A DNA stretch of 11,850 bases from Bacteroides sp. CAG:927 (GTDB lineage: Bacteria > Bacteroidota > Bacteroidia > Bacteroidales > Muribaculaceae). The stretch covers positions 1 to 11,850 of the forward strand of contig HF985630.1 of assembly GCA_000431155.1 (NCBI GenBank), read 5' to 3'. A program made the position numbers and the translations under genes. Positions 1 through 6,636 of this stretch are shown piece by piece (the first letter of the stretch is position 1; each line of letters begins with the position of its first letter). The notes under the pieces are model-generated. The model was given only the letters and a program-made list of their open reading frames with translations, did not search any database and had not been told where the DNA came from.

Positions 1-60
1 GTACAAGACATTTTTAAATGAAAGAGCCGTGTTAGTAAAGTGGTCAAATAGTTGATTTTC

Positions 61-91
61 TTGCTTTGCGCATTAAAAATTATTAACTTTG
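61..91 (+). promoter_or_regulatory. Putative Bacteroidetes-type promoter of the Crp/Fnr gene
   Basis: TAACTTTG at 84-91 fits the Bacteroidetes -7 consensus TAnnTTTG exactly. A TTG at 61-63 lies 20 bp upstream, where the -33 element is expected. Transcription should start near 97, giving a leader of roughly 25-30 nt before the ATG at 125. The same geometry recurs before the ferredoxin and efflux genes, which supports the call. Confidence 0.6.
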
Positions 92-124
92 TGGCGTTAA
101 ATACATCAGTACACAACGCCAGAT

Positions 125-823
125 ATGATAAAAGACGCACTTGAAAAGGTGATAAGTGAGGATCTGTCGGCGATGTGGAGCGTTCTCAACCCTGAGGAGA
201 AACGCAAGATTACCGACAATTTCACTGTTCACCATTTCAAAAAAAACCAGATAATTTATGCCGAGCGTGAGGTCCCGGAGTATCTTTGGTGCTTGCTTAA
301 AGGCAAGGCTAAGCTCTGCAAGGACGGTGTAGGTGGGCGTCAACAGATTTTGCGCCTGATTCGTCCGGTACAGTATTTCGGCTACCGTGCCTATTTTGCA
401 CAGGAACCCTATGTGTCCACGGCTATGGCTATGGAAGCATCGGTACTTGGCTCAATACCCATGAAGGTTGTAGAGGAACTGATTGACGAAAATCGGCAGG
501 TGGCATGGTTTTTTATCCATGAGCTTAGCCGCAATCTCGGAAGCTCCGATACGCGCATAGTTAATCTTACCCAAAAGCATATACGCGGCCGTCTGGCCGA
601 GGCTTTGATAGTGCTGAGTGAGCACTACGGCTTTGAGGAGGACGGGGTGACTATACGTGTTTATATGGCGCGTGAGGATTTGGCCAATCTCTCCAATATG
701 ACCACTGCCAATGCCATACGTACTCTGACTGCGTTTGTGAGTGAAAAGCTTATCCTCGTTGACGGTCGTCAAATCAAGATTATCAACGAGCCTCAGCTGC
801 GCAAGGTGAGCAAATTTGGCTGA
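125..823 (+). CDS. Crp/Fnr-family transcriptional regulator
   Basis: A 232-residue protein with the two-part Crp/Fnr layout: an N-terminal cyclic-nucleotide-binding-type beta-roll (about 25-125), a long dimer helix (about 125-160) and a C-terminal winged helix. The helix-turn-helix runs from about 181 to 205, with AREDLANLSNMTTANAIRTL as the recognition region. Length is normal for the family. The phosphate-binding GE...RSA signature of cAMP-binding CRP is not evident in the YRAYFAQEP stretch, and there is no N-terminal cysteine cluster as in FNR, so the effector cannot be read from the sequence. The ATG at 125 follows a good promoter, and no other start competes. The next gene is a ferredoxin with its own promoter; control of that gene or autoregulation is possible but inferred. 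The stop TGA is followed at once by an in-frame TAA. Confidence 0.93.
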   Translation: MIKDALEKVISEDLSAMWSVLNPEEKRKITDNFTVHHFKKNQIIYAEREVPEYLWCLLKGKAKLCKDGVGGRQQILRLIRPVQYFGYRAYFAQEPYVSTAMAMEASVLGSIPMKVVEELIDENRQVAWFFIHELSRNLGSSDTRIVNLTQKHIRGRLAEALIVLSEHYGFEEDGVTIRVYMAREDLANLSNMTTANAIRTLTAFVSEKLILVDGRQIKIINEPQLRKVSKFG

Positions 824-849
824 TAAGGCAAAAAAATACGCTAAAATTA

Positions 850-880
850 TTGGGCGTTTTTGGCAAAAGTCATACATTTG
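850..880 (+). promoter_or_regulatory. Putative promoter of the ferredoxin gene
   Basis: TACATTTG at 873-880 is an exact TAnnTTTG match, with TTG at 850-852 and a 20-bp spacer. Inside the spacer lies an odd-centred inverted repeat, TTTTGGCAAAA at 858-868, which could be a regulator site. The expected leader is about 45 nt before the ATG at 932. Confidence 0.65.
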
Positions 881-931
881 CACCATTGAAATAATTTTTT
901 ATTCGTATTTATCCAAAATTTAATTCTTATC

Positions 932-1102
932 ATGGCTTACGTAATTACTGACAAATGCGTTGCTTGCGGCACCTGTCTGCCCGTTTGCCCCGTTGAGGCT
1001 ATCTCTGAAGGCGATATCTACCACATCGATCCCGATACTTGCATTGAGTGTGGTTCTTGCGCTGAAGTTTGCCCCAGTGAAGCTATCGTTCCCGGAGAAT
1101 AA
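932..1102 (+). CDS. 2[4Fe-4S] bacterial-type ferredoxin (56 aa)
   Basis: A 56-codon gene, ATG at 932 and TAA at 1100-1102, encoding a small soluble electron carrier. Two complete cluster motifs CxxCxxCxxxCP are visible: Cys9, 12, 15 and 19, followed by Pro20; and Cys37, 40, 43 and 47, followed by Pro48. This is the classic clostridial-type ferredoxin that binds two [4Fe-4S] clusters and moves electrons at low potential between enzymes such as pyruvate:ferredoxin oxidoreductase, hydrogenase or Rnf (known of the family; the partner here is not shown). Length is typical at 55-60 residues. The protein is acidic and lacks a signal or membrane segment, so it is cytoplasmic. It has its own promoter and terminator, so it is probably monocistronic. 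It is short enough to be missed by an ORF length cutoff. Confidence 0.97.
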   Translation: MAYVITDKCVACGTCLPVCPVEAISEGDIYHIDPDTCIECGSCAEVCPSEAIVPGE

Positions 1103-1128
1103 GCATCAGCATTACCGCTTATCTAACA

Positions 1129-1165
1129 CAAAGCTGCATCCTCTTGGATGTGGCTTTGCTGTTTG
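1129..1165 (+). terminator. Intrinsic terminator after the ferredoxin gene
   Basis: A 13-bp stem pairs 1129-1141 with 1146-1158 around a TCTT loop; two of the pairs are G-U. A short, interrupted T-rich tail (GTTTGTTG) follows. It lies 27 bp after the ferredoxin stop. The stem is convincing; the T tract is weak. Confidence 0.7.
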
Positions 1166-1435
1166 TTGTAGGGCTTAAGTTAGTATTATTTAGATGACAT
1201 GTGCAAAATAATTGCCCATGCAGAGCGTAGCTTTGTCGGAGTAAACAGTATTGCTCTCTGCTTGCAATACACAAGCCGTAAGTATATGTTATTAGTACTC
1301 CTTTGTGCCATTTGTTGGTTCGGTCAAGCTCTTAAGGACGGTGCGGATATTTAGCCTGAGCCGTGAAAATCACCCTGTATGCGGAGCGAATAAAAGGTTT
1401 TTTGTGCGAGGTGGTGTAAATAGGTAATGTTTTTG
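1159..1435. other. Intergenic stretch without a supported gene
   Basis: The gap between the ferredoxin terminator and the next promoter holds no recognised gene, RNA or repeat. One small open frame runs from an ATG at 1199 to a TAG at 1352-1354 (51 codons). Its product has a hydrophobic middle (MLLVLLCAICWF) but no recognisable family and no well-placed promoter, so I treat it as probably chance. A TAGCTTTG at 1228-1235 matches the -7 consensus but has no -33 partner at 19-21 bp. The stretch may be decayed coding sequence or regulatory leader; nothing decides this. Confidence 0.4.
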
Positions 1436-1443
1436 TAAATTTG
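1436..1443 (+). promoter_or_regulatory. Putative -7 element just ahead of the LTA-synthase-like gene
   Basis: TAAATTTG at 1436-1443 is an exact TAnnTTTG match. The -33 element is poor: GGTG lies at the right distance. If used, transcription would begin about 5-7 nt before the ATG at 1455, making the mRNA almost leaderless. It would also rule out the upstream in-frame GTG at 1443, which lies inside this element. Confidence 0.45.
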
Positions 1444-1454
1444 TGCTTCTCAAT

Positions 1455-3302
1455 ATGAAAGCATTACTTAAGCGTTATATCATCACTTTTGTGGCAGGAA
1501 TAGTGGTATTTGCCATTGGCAAACTGCTGTTTTTGTTTTTGAACGGCAGCGTTTATCAGCATATTTCTGTTGCCGAAGTTTTCCGGATTCTCTATCACGG
1601 GTTCAGCATGGACTGCACTGTGGCAGCCTATGTAGCGGCATTGCCCTCTTTGGCATGGTGCGTGGCATTATGGACCGGCTCCAAAGGAGCGTTGGACACT
1701 GTGATGCGAATATATTTTGCCTTGATAGCAATGGCTCTGAGTCTCTGCATTGGTCTTGACGCAGTGCTCTACGGTTATTGGCAGTTTAAGCTTGACATCA
1801 CACCATTTTCATATTTCTTTTCATCTCCGTCGGCAGCATTTGCCTCTGCTGTATGGTGGCAGATATTGCTCGGCGTTTTAGGCTGGATAGTGCTGTCTGT
1901 GGCCATATATTGGCTGTATGTGTGGGGTGTGCTAAAGCTCGGCGGCATGATAACAAGAGTATATCCGTTGGGTAAGCGTATATGGTGTACGGTTGGCGGG
2001 GTATTGCTGACGGCTCTTTTGTTTGTGCCTATTCGTGGCGGTTTCACTGTCAGCACCATGAATCTGAGTCGTGCATATTTCAGTGCCGACACAAAAATGA
2101 ATCATGCTGCAATCAATCCTGTATTTTCACTCCTGTATTCGGCCACTCATCAAAGTGATTTCGGCAGTATGTATCGTTTTTTTGCGGAGGATGAGGCAAA
2201 TCAATTGTTTGATGAGCTGCGTGACGCCCCCATGGATGCCGATGTGCCCAAGTTGCTGAATGTTAGCCGTCCGGATGTACACATCATACTGCTTGAAAGT
2301 TTTTCGTCGCATCTCATGCCGCTGCTGGGTGGCGAACCGGTGGCAGTAGGCCTTGACAGCATAGCAAGAAGTGGAGTGGTGTGGACTGATTTTTATGCCA
2401 GCAGTTTCCGTACCGACAGGGGAATACCGGCAATTTTGTCGGGCTATCCCGGGCAGCCCACCACTTCGGTAATGAAATACGTGTCGAAGGCTGAGCATCT
2501 GCCTTCATTGCCGCGATCCATGGTGGAAAAAGGTGGTTATGAGGCCACTTATTACTATGGCGGGGATGCCAATTTCACAAATCAGATGGCCTATCTTGTC
2601 GCTTCACGGTTTGGCCGTGTGGTCAGCGACAAAGATTTTCCGGTGTCACAGCGTCTGAGCAAATGGGGCGCACACGATGAGGTGGTACTGAACCGCGTGT
2701 TGGCTGAGCTGACGCCTTATAATCCTGACAAGCCGAAACTCACGGTAATTCAAACATCCAGCTCTCATGAGCCGTTTGAGGTGCCTTATTCATCACGTGG
2801 CCGCTTGTCGGATAAGCGGGCAGAAGCTTTTGCGTATGCCGACAGTTGTGTCACAGCCTATGTCAACGCTTTGGCCGCTCGTCCGAATTGGGCCAACACT
2901 CTTGTAGTGCTTGTGCCTGATCATTATGGGGCATATCCTGAACTTACAGATCCTGTACAGCGCCATCGCATTCCTCTTGTAATGGCAGGCGGAGCTTTGG
3001 CTATGCATGGCGAACAGACAACTGTGGGGTCACAAACCGATATAGCGGCCACTTTGCTTGACGCACTGGGGATAGAGCATGATGAATTTCCGTTCAGCAA
3101 CAATCTGCTTAATCTTCGTTCCCCACATTTTGCCTTCTTTGCCGACCCCAGTTATATCGGCATGATAACTGATGACAACACTTTGGTATATAGTCTTGAC
3201 TCCAATACTGCGATTGTGGACAACGGTAACGCTCCCGGCAGCAATCTCAATCATGCCAAAGCGTTTTTGCAAACTTTGTACACCGACCTTCAGTCACGAT
3301 AA
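1455..3302 (+). CDS. LTA synthase-like membrane sulfatase/phosphotransferase family protein
   Basis: A 615-residue inner-membrane enzyme of the alkaline-phosphatase superfamily, COG1368 type. Five membrane segments (about 8-30, 52-74, 85-108, 134-160, 176-193) precede a periplasmic catalytic domain (about 265-590). Its metal and nucleophile residues can be placed: Glu281 in LLESFSS, candidate nucleophile Thr320 in SFRTDRGI, His438 in SSHEPF, and Asp489-His490 in VPDHYG. The Thr nucleophile marks lipoteichoic-acid synthase, phosphoglycerol transferases and phosphoethanolamine transferases rather than true sulfatases, which need a modified Cys or Ser. Gram-negative Bacteroidales lack LTA, so the likely job is moving a phosphoglycerol or phosphoethanolamine group from a phospholipid onto a periplasmic or surface glycan or lipid; this is inference. 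The ATG at 1455 is preferred to GTG 1443, which falls in the -7 box. The PAP2 gene follows 9 bp later, so the two are probably co-transcribed. Confidence 0.85.
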   Translation: MKALLKRYIITFVAGIVVFAIGKLLFLFLNGSVYQHISVAEVFRILYHGFSMDCTVAAYVAALPSLAWCVALWTGSKGALDTVMRIYFALIAMALSLCIGLDAVLYGYWQFKLDITPFSYFFSSPSAAFASAVWWQILLGVLGWIVLSVAIYWLYVWGVLKLGGMITRVYPLGKRIWCTVGGVLLTALLFVPIRGGFTVSTMNLSRAYFSADTKMNHAAINPVFSLLYSATHQSDFGSMYRFFAEDEANQLFDELRDAPMDADVPKLLNVSRPDVHIILLESFSSHLMPLLGGEPVAVGLDSIARSGVVWTDFYASSFRTDRGIPAILSGYPGQPTTSVMKYVSKAEHLPSLPRSMVEKGGYEATYYYGGDANFTNQMAYLVASRFGRVVSDKDFPVSQRLSKWGAHDEVVLNRVLAELTPYNPDKPKLTVIQTSSSHEPFEVPYSSRGRLSDKRAEAFAYADSCVTAYVNALAARPNWANTLVVLVPDHYGAYPELTDPVQRHRIPLVMAGGALAMHGEQTTVGSQTDIAATLLDALGIEHDEFPFSNNLLNLRSPHFAFFADPSYIGMITDDNTLVYSLDSNTAIVDNGNAPGSNLNHAKAFLQTLYTDLQSR

Positions 3303-3311
3303 TTGATTGAC

Positions 3312-4004
3312 ATGCAAACATTCATTGACATTGACACCAATATATTTTTGTATCTCAACAGCCTTCATAATGTCTATTGGGATTACTTCATGATGATGTT
3401 TTCGGGCAAATTGATATGGGCACCCATGTATGCCGCATTTTTATGGATGGTGTGGCGGTGTTTTTCATGGAGAACGGCTCTTACGGTCACTCTCATGGGT
3501 GTAGTGCTCATAGCTTTGGCTGACCAGACTTGTGCCTCGGTTATACGCCCTTACGTGGAAAGATTGCGGCCTTCACGCCTTGAAAACGAACTTTCGGATT
3601 ATGTGCATGTGGTGAATGATTACAGAGGAGGACTCTACAGCTTCCCGTCGTGTCATGCGGCTAACTCGTTTGCATTTGCTGTATTTGCCTCATTGCTAAT
3701 GCGTCGCAAAGTTTGGACAGTTTTTATTCTGTTATGGGCATTGCTTAACAGCTATTCAAGAATATATCTCGGAGTTCATTTCCCGGGTGATTTGCTTGTC
3801 GGTGCGCTTTTGGGCACGGTTGTGGCTTTGGCAGTTTATTGGATGACACGGTATATCTCGCAGCGTTGGAGCCATAATCCCACGCCGTTTGCCATTTCTC
3901 CTTCGGCCTCTATTATGATTGCGGGCCATAAGGTACATCCTGTTGCTGTACCTGTTTCAGCCGGCAGTATAGTATTGATATTCATAGCTATAGCTTCTAT
4001 CTGA
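3312..4004 (+). CDS. PAP2-family membrane phosphatase
   Basis: A 230-residue integral membrane phosphatase of the PAP2 superfamily (the type of PgpB, LpxE/LpxF and undecaprenyl-pyrophosphate phosphatases), which removes phosphate from lipid or polyprenyl phosphates at the outer face of the inner membrane. The three catalytic motifs are present: Arg79-x6-Arg86-Pro87 (a variant of KX6RP), Pro112-Ser113-Cys114-His115 (a variant of PSGH), and Ser149-Arg150-x5-His156-x3-Asp160 (SRX5HX3D). Several hydrophobic helices surround them, and an extra hydrophobic segment ends the protein (about 213-230). The ATG at 3312 is preferred over the in-frame TTG at 3303. The gene starts 9 bp after the LTA-synthase-like gene, so an operon is likely, and the two enzymes may act on one lipid cycle. 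The substrate cannot be read from sequence. Confidence 0.88.
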   Translation: MQTFIDIDTNIFLYLNSLHNVYWDYFMMMFSGKLIWAPMYAAFLWMVWRCFSWRTALTVTLMGVVLIALADQTCASVIRPYVERLRPSRLENELSDYVHVVNDYRGGLYSFPSCHAANSFAFAVFASLLMRRKVWTVFILLWALLNSYSRIYLGVHFPGDLLVGALLGTVVALAVYWMTRYISQRWSHNPTPFAISPSASIMIAGHKVHPVAVPVSAGSIVLIFIAIASI

Positions 4005-4010
4005 TTGTGA

Positions 4011-4024
4011 TTTGACGTTTGACG
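4011..4024 (+). repeat. Tandem TTTGACG repeat upstream of the efflux promoter
   Basis: Two perfect adjacent copies of the 7-mer TTTGACG lie at 4011-4017 and 4018-4024, between the PAP2 stop and the -33 element of the efflux operon. The position suits an activator or repressor site, but two short copies could also be chance. Confidence 0.45.
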
Positions 4025-4027
4025 CGG

Positions 4028-4041
4028 TACAAAATTTTGTA
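4028..4041. promoter_or_regulatory. 14-bp perfect palindrome, candidate operator of the efflux operon
   Basis: TACAAAATTTTGTA is a perfect palindrome whose right arm contains the -33 element TTTG (4036-4039) of the efflux promoter. A dimeric repressor bound here would block the promoter. No regulator gene sits next to the operon, so the protein would have to be encoded elsewhere. The A/T-rich core lowers certainty. Confidence 0.4.
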
Positions 4042-4067
4042 AAAAAGGTGTGTTTTCAGTAATTTTG
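4036..4067 (+). promoter_or_regulatory. Strong Bacteroidetes-type promoter of the efflux operon
   Basis: TTTG at 4036-4039, a 20-bp spacer and TAATTTTG at 4060-4067 give the best match to the Bacteroidetes consensus in the window. Transcription should start near 4074. No other exact TAnnTTTG is seen between here and the ATG at 4285. Confidence 0.72.
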
Positions 4068-4284
4068 CAGCGCAATTCACAAAGAGTTGCATGGTTAATG
4101 ACTGTTATATCTCATTTGTTTCTTGTTGCCGCTCCGATTGTCAGAAATTGGGGTTATCTTGAAAGTTGGAAGAGCACTGCATCCCTGTGTGATTTTATTT
4201 AAGGCAACAATTCGCTATCTTTCTTTATCGTGCCCGTATTAATAAGCCGGGCCTCAATTTTATCACATTAATCCTATTTTTTTC
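4068..4284 (+). other. Long untranslated leader of the efflux operon
   Basis: About 210 nt separate the predicted transcription start from the first ATG. I saw no recognised riboswitch, no strong terminator-like hairpin followed by T residues, and no convincing leader peptide. The stretch is A/T-rich near its end (an ATCC then seven-T run before TTCATG). It may carry a regulatory fold, or a nearer weak promoter may exist: TATCTTTC around 4220 is one base off the -7 consensus. Confidence 0.4.
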
Positions 4285-5604
4285 ATGAACAATCACCGAT
4301 TGCTCACAGGGCTGTTTGTCACAGCTTTGTTGAGCGGTGGAGTGCGTGCCATGGGGCAGTCAAGGCAGGTGTATTCTCTTGAAAGACTGTTTGAGATTGC
4401 TGAGACCAACAGCACGCAGCTTCGTCCGTCATTTGCCGCCGAGGAACAATCCCGGCGCGAAATCAGTGTGGCGCAAAGCAATCGCCTGCCGGATATAAAA
4501 GCTAATCTGTCGCTGAGTTATATAGGCGATGGGTTTACCACAAAACGTAATTTTTCTGATTATCAAAGAGCTATTATTCCACATTTTGGTAATGCTTTCG
4601 GGATAAGCATATCTCAGCCTGTTTATTCAGGCGGTGCCATATCAAGCGGCATTGAGATGGCCGAGCTGAAATCCACGGCCGCACGGTTTGCAACTGATTT
4701 GTGGCGCGACAATATACGTTTTCAGCTTACCGGTTTTTATCTTGACATATATAAGTTTGAGAACCTGAGGTATGTGGTGGAAAACAATATCGCTCAGGCC
4801 CGAAAGGTTCTTGCCGAGATGACTGCACGTTATGAGCAGGGGGTGGCTTTGCAAAACGATATTACCCGCTATGAGTTGCTTGTGTCAAATCTGGAACTGC
4901 AACTTGTGAAAATCAATAATACGCTCAATATTCTCAACCGGAATCTTGTGGTTACTGCCGGACTTCCCGATGGCACGGAGGTTGTGCCTGACTCAACTAT
5001 TCTTGCACGCTCGTTTCCCTCTGCCGGTGAAGAATGGTGGCAACTTGAAGCTGCTGAGAATGCTCCGTCACTCAAACTCGCCCGAGCGGGTGTGGATATA
5101 AGCAAAAAAGCCGAAGCTATTGTGAAAAGCGAACGGCTTCCCAAAATCGGATTGCAGGCTGCATGGAGCATTGATGGACCGATATTGGTGGAAGTGCCTC
5201 CGATTAACCGTAATCTGAGTTATTGGTATGTGGGCGTGGGAGTAAGTTATAATATCTCGTCGCTCTATAAAAGCAATAAGGCTTTGTCAAGAAGTCGTGC
5301 TGCCACTCGTGTTGCGGTTGAGCAACTGGATGCCGCATGTGAAAATGTGGGGTTGAACGTGCGGGCAGATTATGTGCGTTATCTTGAGGCTTATGAAGAG
5401 CTGAAAACGCAGCAAAAGAGCGTGGAATTGGCCGAAAAAAACTATCGCACAATCTTTACGCGTTACTCCGCCGATATGGCATTGATTACCGATATGCTGG
5501 ATGCCGCCAATTCCAAGCTGGATGCCGAGCAGCAGCTTGTAAACGCCCGCATCAATATCATATACTATTATTATAAACTATTATTCACTTCAGGAAAGAT
5601 ATGA
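4285..5604 (+). CDS. TolC-family outer-membrane efflux channel
   Basis: A 439-residue TolC-type protein, a usual length. A signal peptide covers about residues 1-22 (basic start NNHR, hydrophobic LLTGLFVTALLSGG, cut probably after VRA). Two OEP repeats follow, each with long amphipathic, Q/E/A-rich helices that build the periplasmic tunnel, and beta-barrel strands such as FGISISQPVYSGGAIS and WYVGVGVSYNIS. The protein forms the outer-membrane exit duct of a tripartite pump. It is the first gene of the operon; its stop overlaps the ATG of the adaptor gene by 4 bp (ATGA at 5601-5604), a sign of translational coupling. The ATG at 4285 leads directly into the signal peptide, which supports the start. 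The pump's substrate cannot be told from this subunit. Confidence 0.93.
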   Translation: MNNHRLLTGLFVTALLSGGVRAMGQSRQVYSLERLFEIAETNSTQLRPSFAAEEQSRREISVAQSNRLPDIKANLSLSYIGDGFTTKRNFSDYQRAIIPHFGNAFGISISQPVYSGGAISSGIEMAELKSTAARFATDLWRDNIRFQLTGFYLDIYKFENLRYVVENNIAQARKVLAEMTARYEQGVALQNDITRYELLVSNLELQLVKINNTLNILNRNLVVTAGLPDGTEVVPDSTILARSFPSAGEEWWQLEAAENAPSLKLARAGVDISKKAEAIVKSERLPKIGLQAAWSIDGPILVEVPPINRNLSYWYVGVGVSYNISSLYKSNKALSRSRAATRVAVEQLDAACENVGLNVRADYVRYLEAYEELKTQQKSVELAEKNYRTIFTRYSADMALITDMLDAANSKLDAEQQLVNARINIIYYYYKLLFTSGKI

Positions 5605-6635
5605 GCCATCGTAGTAAAAAAATTCTGTCATATATTATTACCGTTATGGTAATTGCGGTTGCTGCCGCATGGGTGTTTGTGAAATTTGTGCATCTGGGCA
5701 ATGTGGAGTTCACCGATAATGCGCAGATACAGCAGCAGATAGTACCGGTAAACAGCCGAGTGCAGGGGTATATCAAGAAAATCTGTTTCAAGGAGTTTGA
5801 GCCTGTGAAAAAAGGCGATACGCTGGTGGTGATAGACAATGCTGACATGAGATTGCGTGTGGCGCAGGCACGGGCCGATTATCAGAACGCTTTGGCCGGA
5901 CGCGATGTGGCGAGCCGCAGTGTCGGTGTTGCTTCGGCAAATGTGGCTGTGACGGAGGCTTCTATCGGGGAAGCAAAGGTGCTGATGGACATGGCCGCTA
6001 CAGATTACGAACGCTACAAAAAACTTTTGCAGCAGGAGGCTGTGACACGGCAGCAGTATGATGCTGCAAAAACTGATTACGAGGCAAAAAAAGCACGCTA
6101 TGAGATGCTGTACAGGCAGCGCAATGCCACTTCGTCGGTGGTGTATGAGAGCCGCCAGCGCATAGCTCAGAACGATGCCGGAATAGATTTGGCAAAGGCT
6201 ATGCTTGAAACAGCGGAACTCAATCTGACATATTGCGTGATATTGGCTCCCTGTGACGGTTTTGCATCGCGTAAATCCATTCAGGTGGGGCAACTTGTAC
6301 AGCCGGGTCAGACTCTGCTTGACATAGTGGATTCAGCCGATGTGTGGGTTACTGCCAATTACAAAGAAACACAGCTTAAGCATATAGCTCCGGGCAGTAA
6401 GGTGGAGATAAAAGTGGATGCTGTGCCCGATGTGGTGTTTCACGGTCTCGTGCAATCTATTTCCAAGGCTACAGGCGCGTCATTGTCCGTTCTTCCGCAG
6501 GATAATTCTGCCGGCAACTTTGTGAAGGTGCGCCAGCGTGTGCCCGTAAGAATTGAGTTTTCAAAAGACAATGACATTCATGACATGCAGAAACTACGTG
6601 CCGGCATGAATGTGGAATGTGAGGTAAAGTACTGA
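5601..6635 (+). CDS. HlyD/EmrA-family periplasmic adaptor (membrane fusion protein)
   Basis: A 344-residue adaptor that joins the inner-membrane pump to the TolC channel. One N-terminal membrane anchor (about 8-27) is followed by the EmrA-type TDNA motif (38-41). The first lipoyl half is VNSRVQGYIKKI with its partner strand (about 49-79). A long alpha-helical hairpin rich in A, Q, E and R covers about 80-210. The second lipoyl half starts at APCDGFASRK (from 216), and a beta-barrel domain ends the chain. The domain order and length fit EmrA-like proteins that partner MFS pumps rather than RND pumps. It overlaps the channel gene by 4 bp and is followed after 1 bp by the pump gene. There is no lipobox cysteine, so anchoring is by the membrane helix. 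Confidence 0.93.
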   Translation: MSHRSKKILSYIITVMVIAVAAAWVFVKFVHLGNVEFTDNAQIQQQIVPVNSRVQGYIKKICFKEFEPVKKGDTLVVIDNADMRLRVAQARADYQNALAGRDVASRSVGVASANVAVTEASIGEAKVLMDMAATDYERYKKLLQQEAVTRQQYDAAKTDYEAKKARYEMLYRQRNATSSVVYESRQRIAQNDAGIDLAKAMLETAELNLTYCVILAPCDGFASRKSIQVGQLVQPGQTLLDIVDSADVWVTANYKETQLKHIAPGSKVEIKVDAVPDVVFHGLVQSISKATGASLSVLPQDNSAGNFVKVRQRVPVRIEFSKDNDIHDMQKLRAGMNVECEVKY

Positions 6636-6636
6636 T

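Noticed and set aside
960..1178. A 72-codon open frame overlapping the ferredoxin gene
   Set aside because: It is a shadow in another frame of the ferredoxin gene, whose eight cluster cysteines settle the real frame.
1199..1354. A 51-codon open frame with a hydrophobic middle between ferredoxin and the LTA-synthase-like gene
   Set aside because: No recognised family, no promoter with correct spacing and many rare-looking codons; probably chance, so listed only inside the intergenic entry.
1443..1454. GTG at 1443 as start of the LTA-synthase-like gene
   Set aside because: It lies inside the -7 element, and the ATG at 1455 directly precedes the conserved-looking basic N-terminus.
3303..3311. 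TTG at 3303 as start of the PAP2 gene
   Set aside because: An in-frame ATG follows 9 bases later; three extra residues add nothing recognisable.
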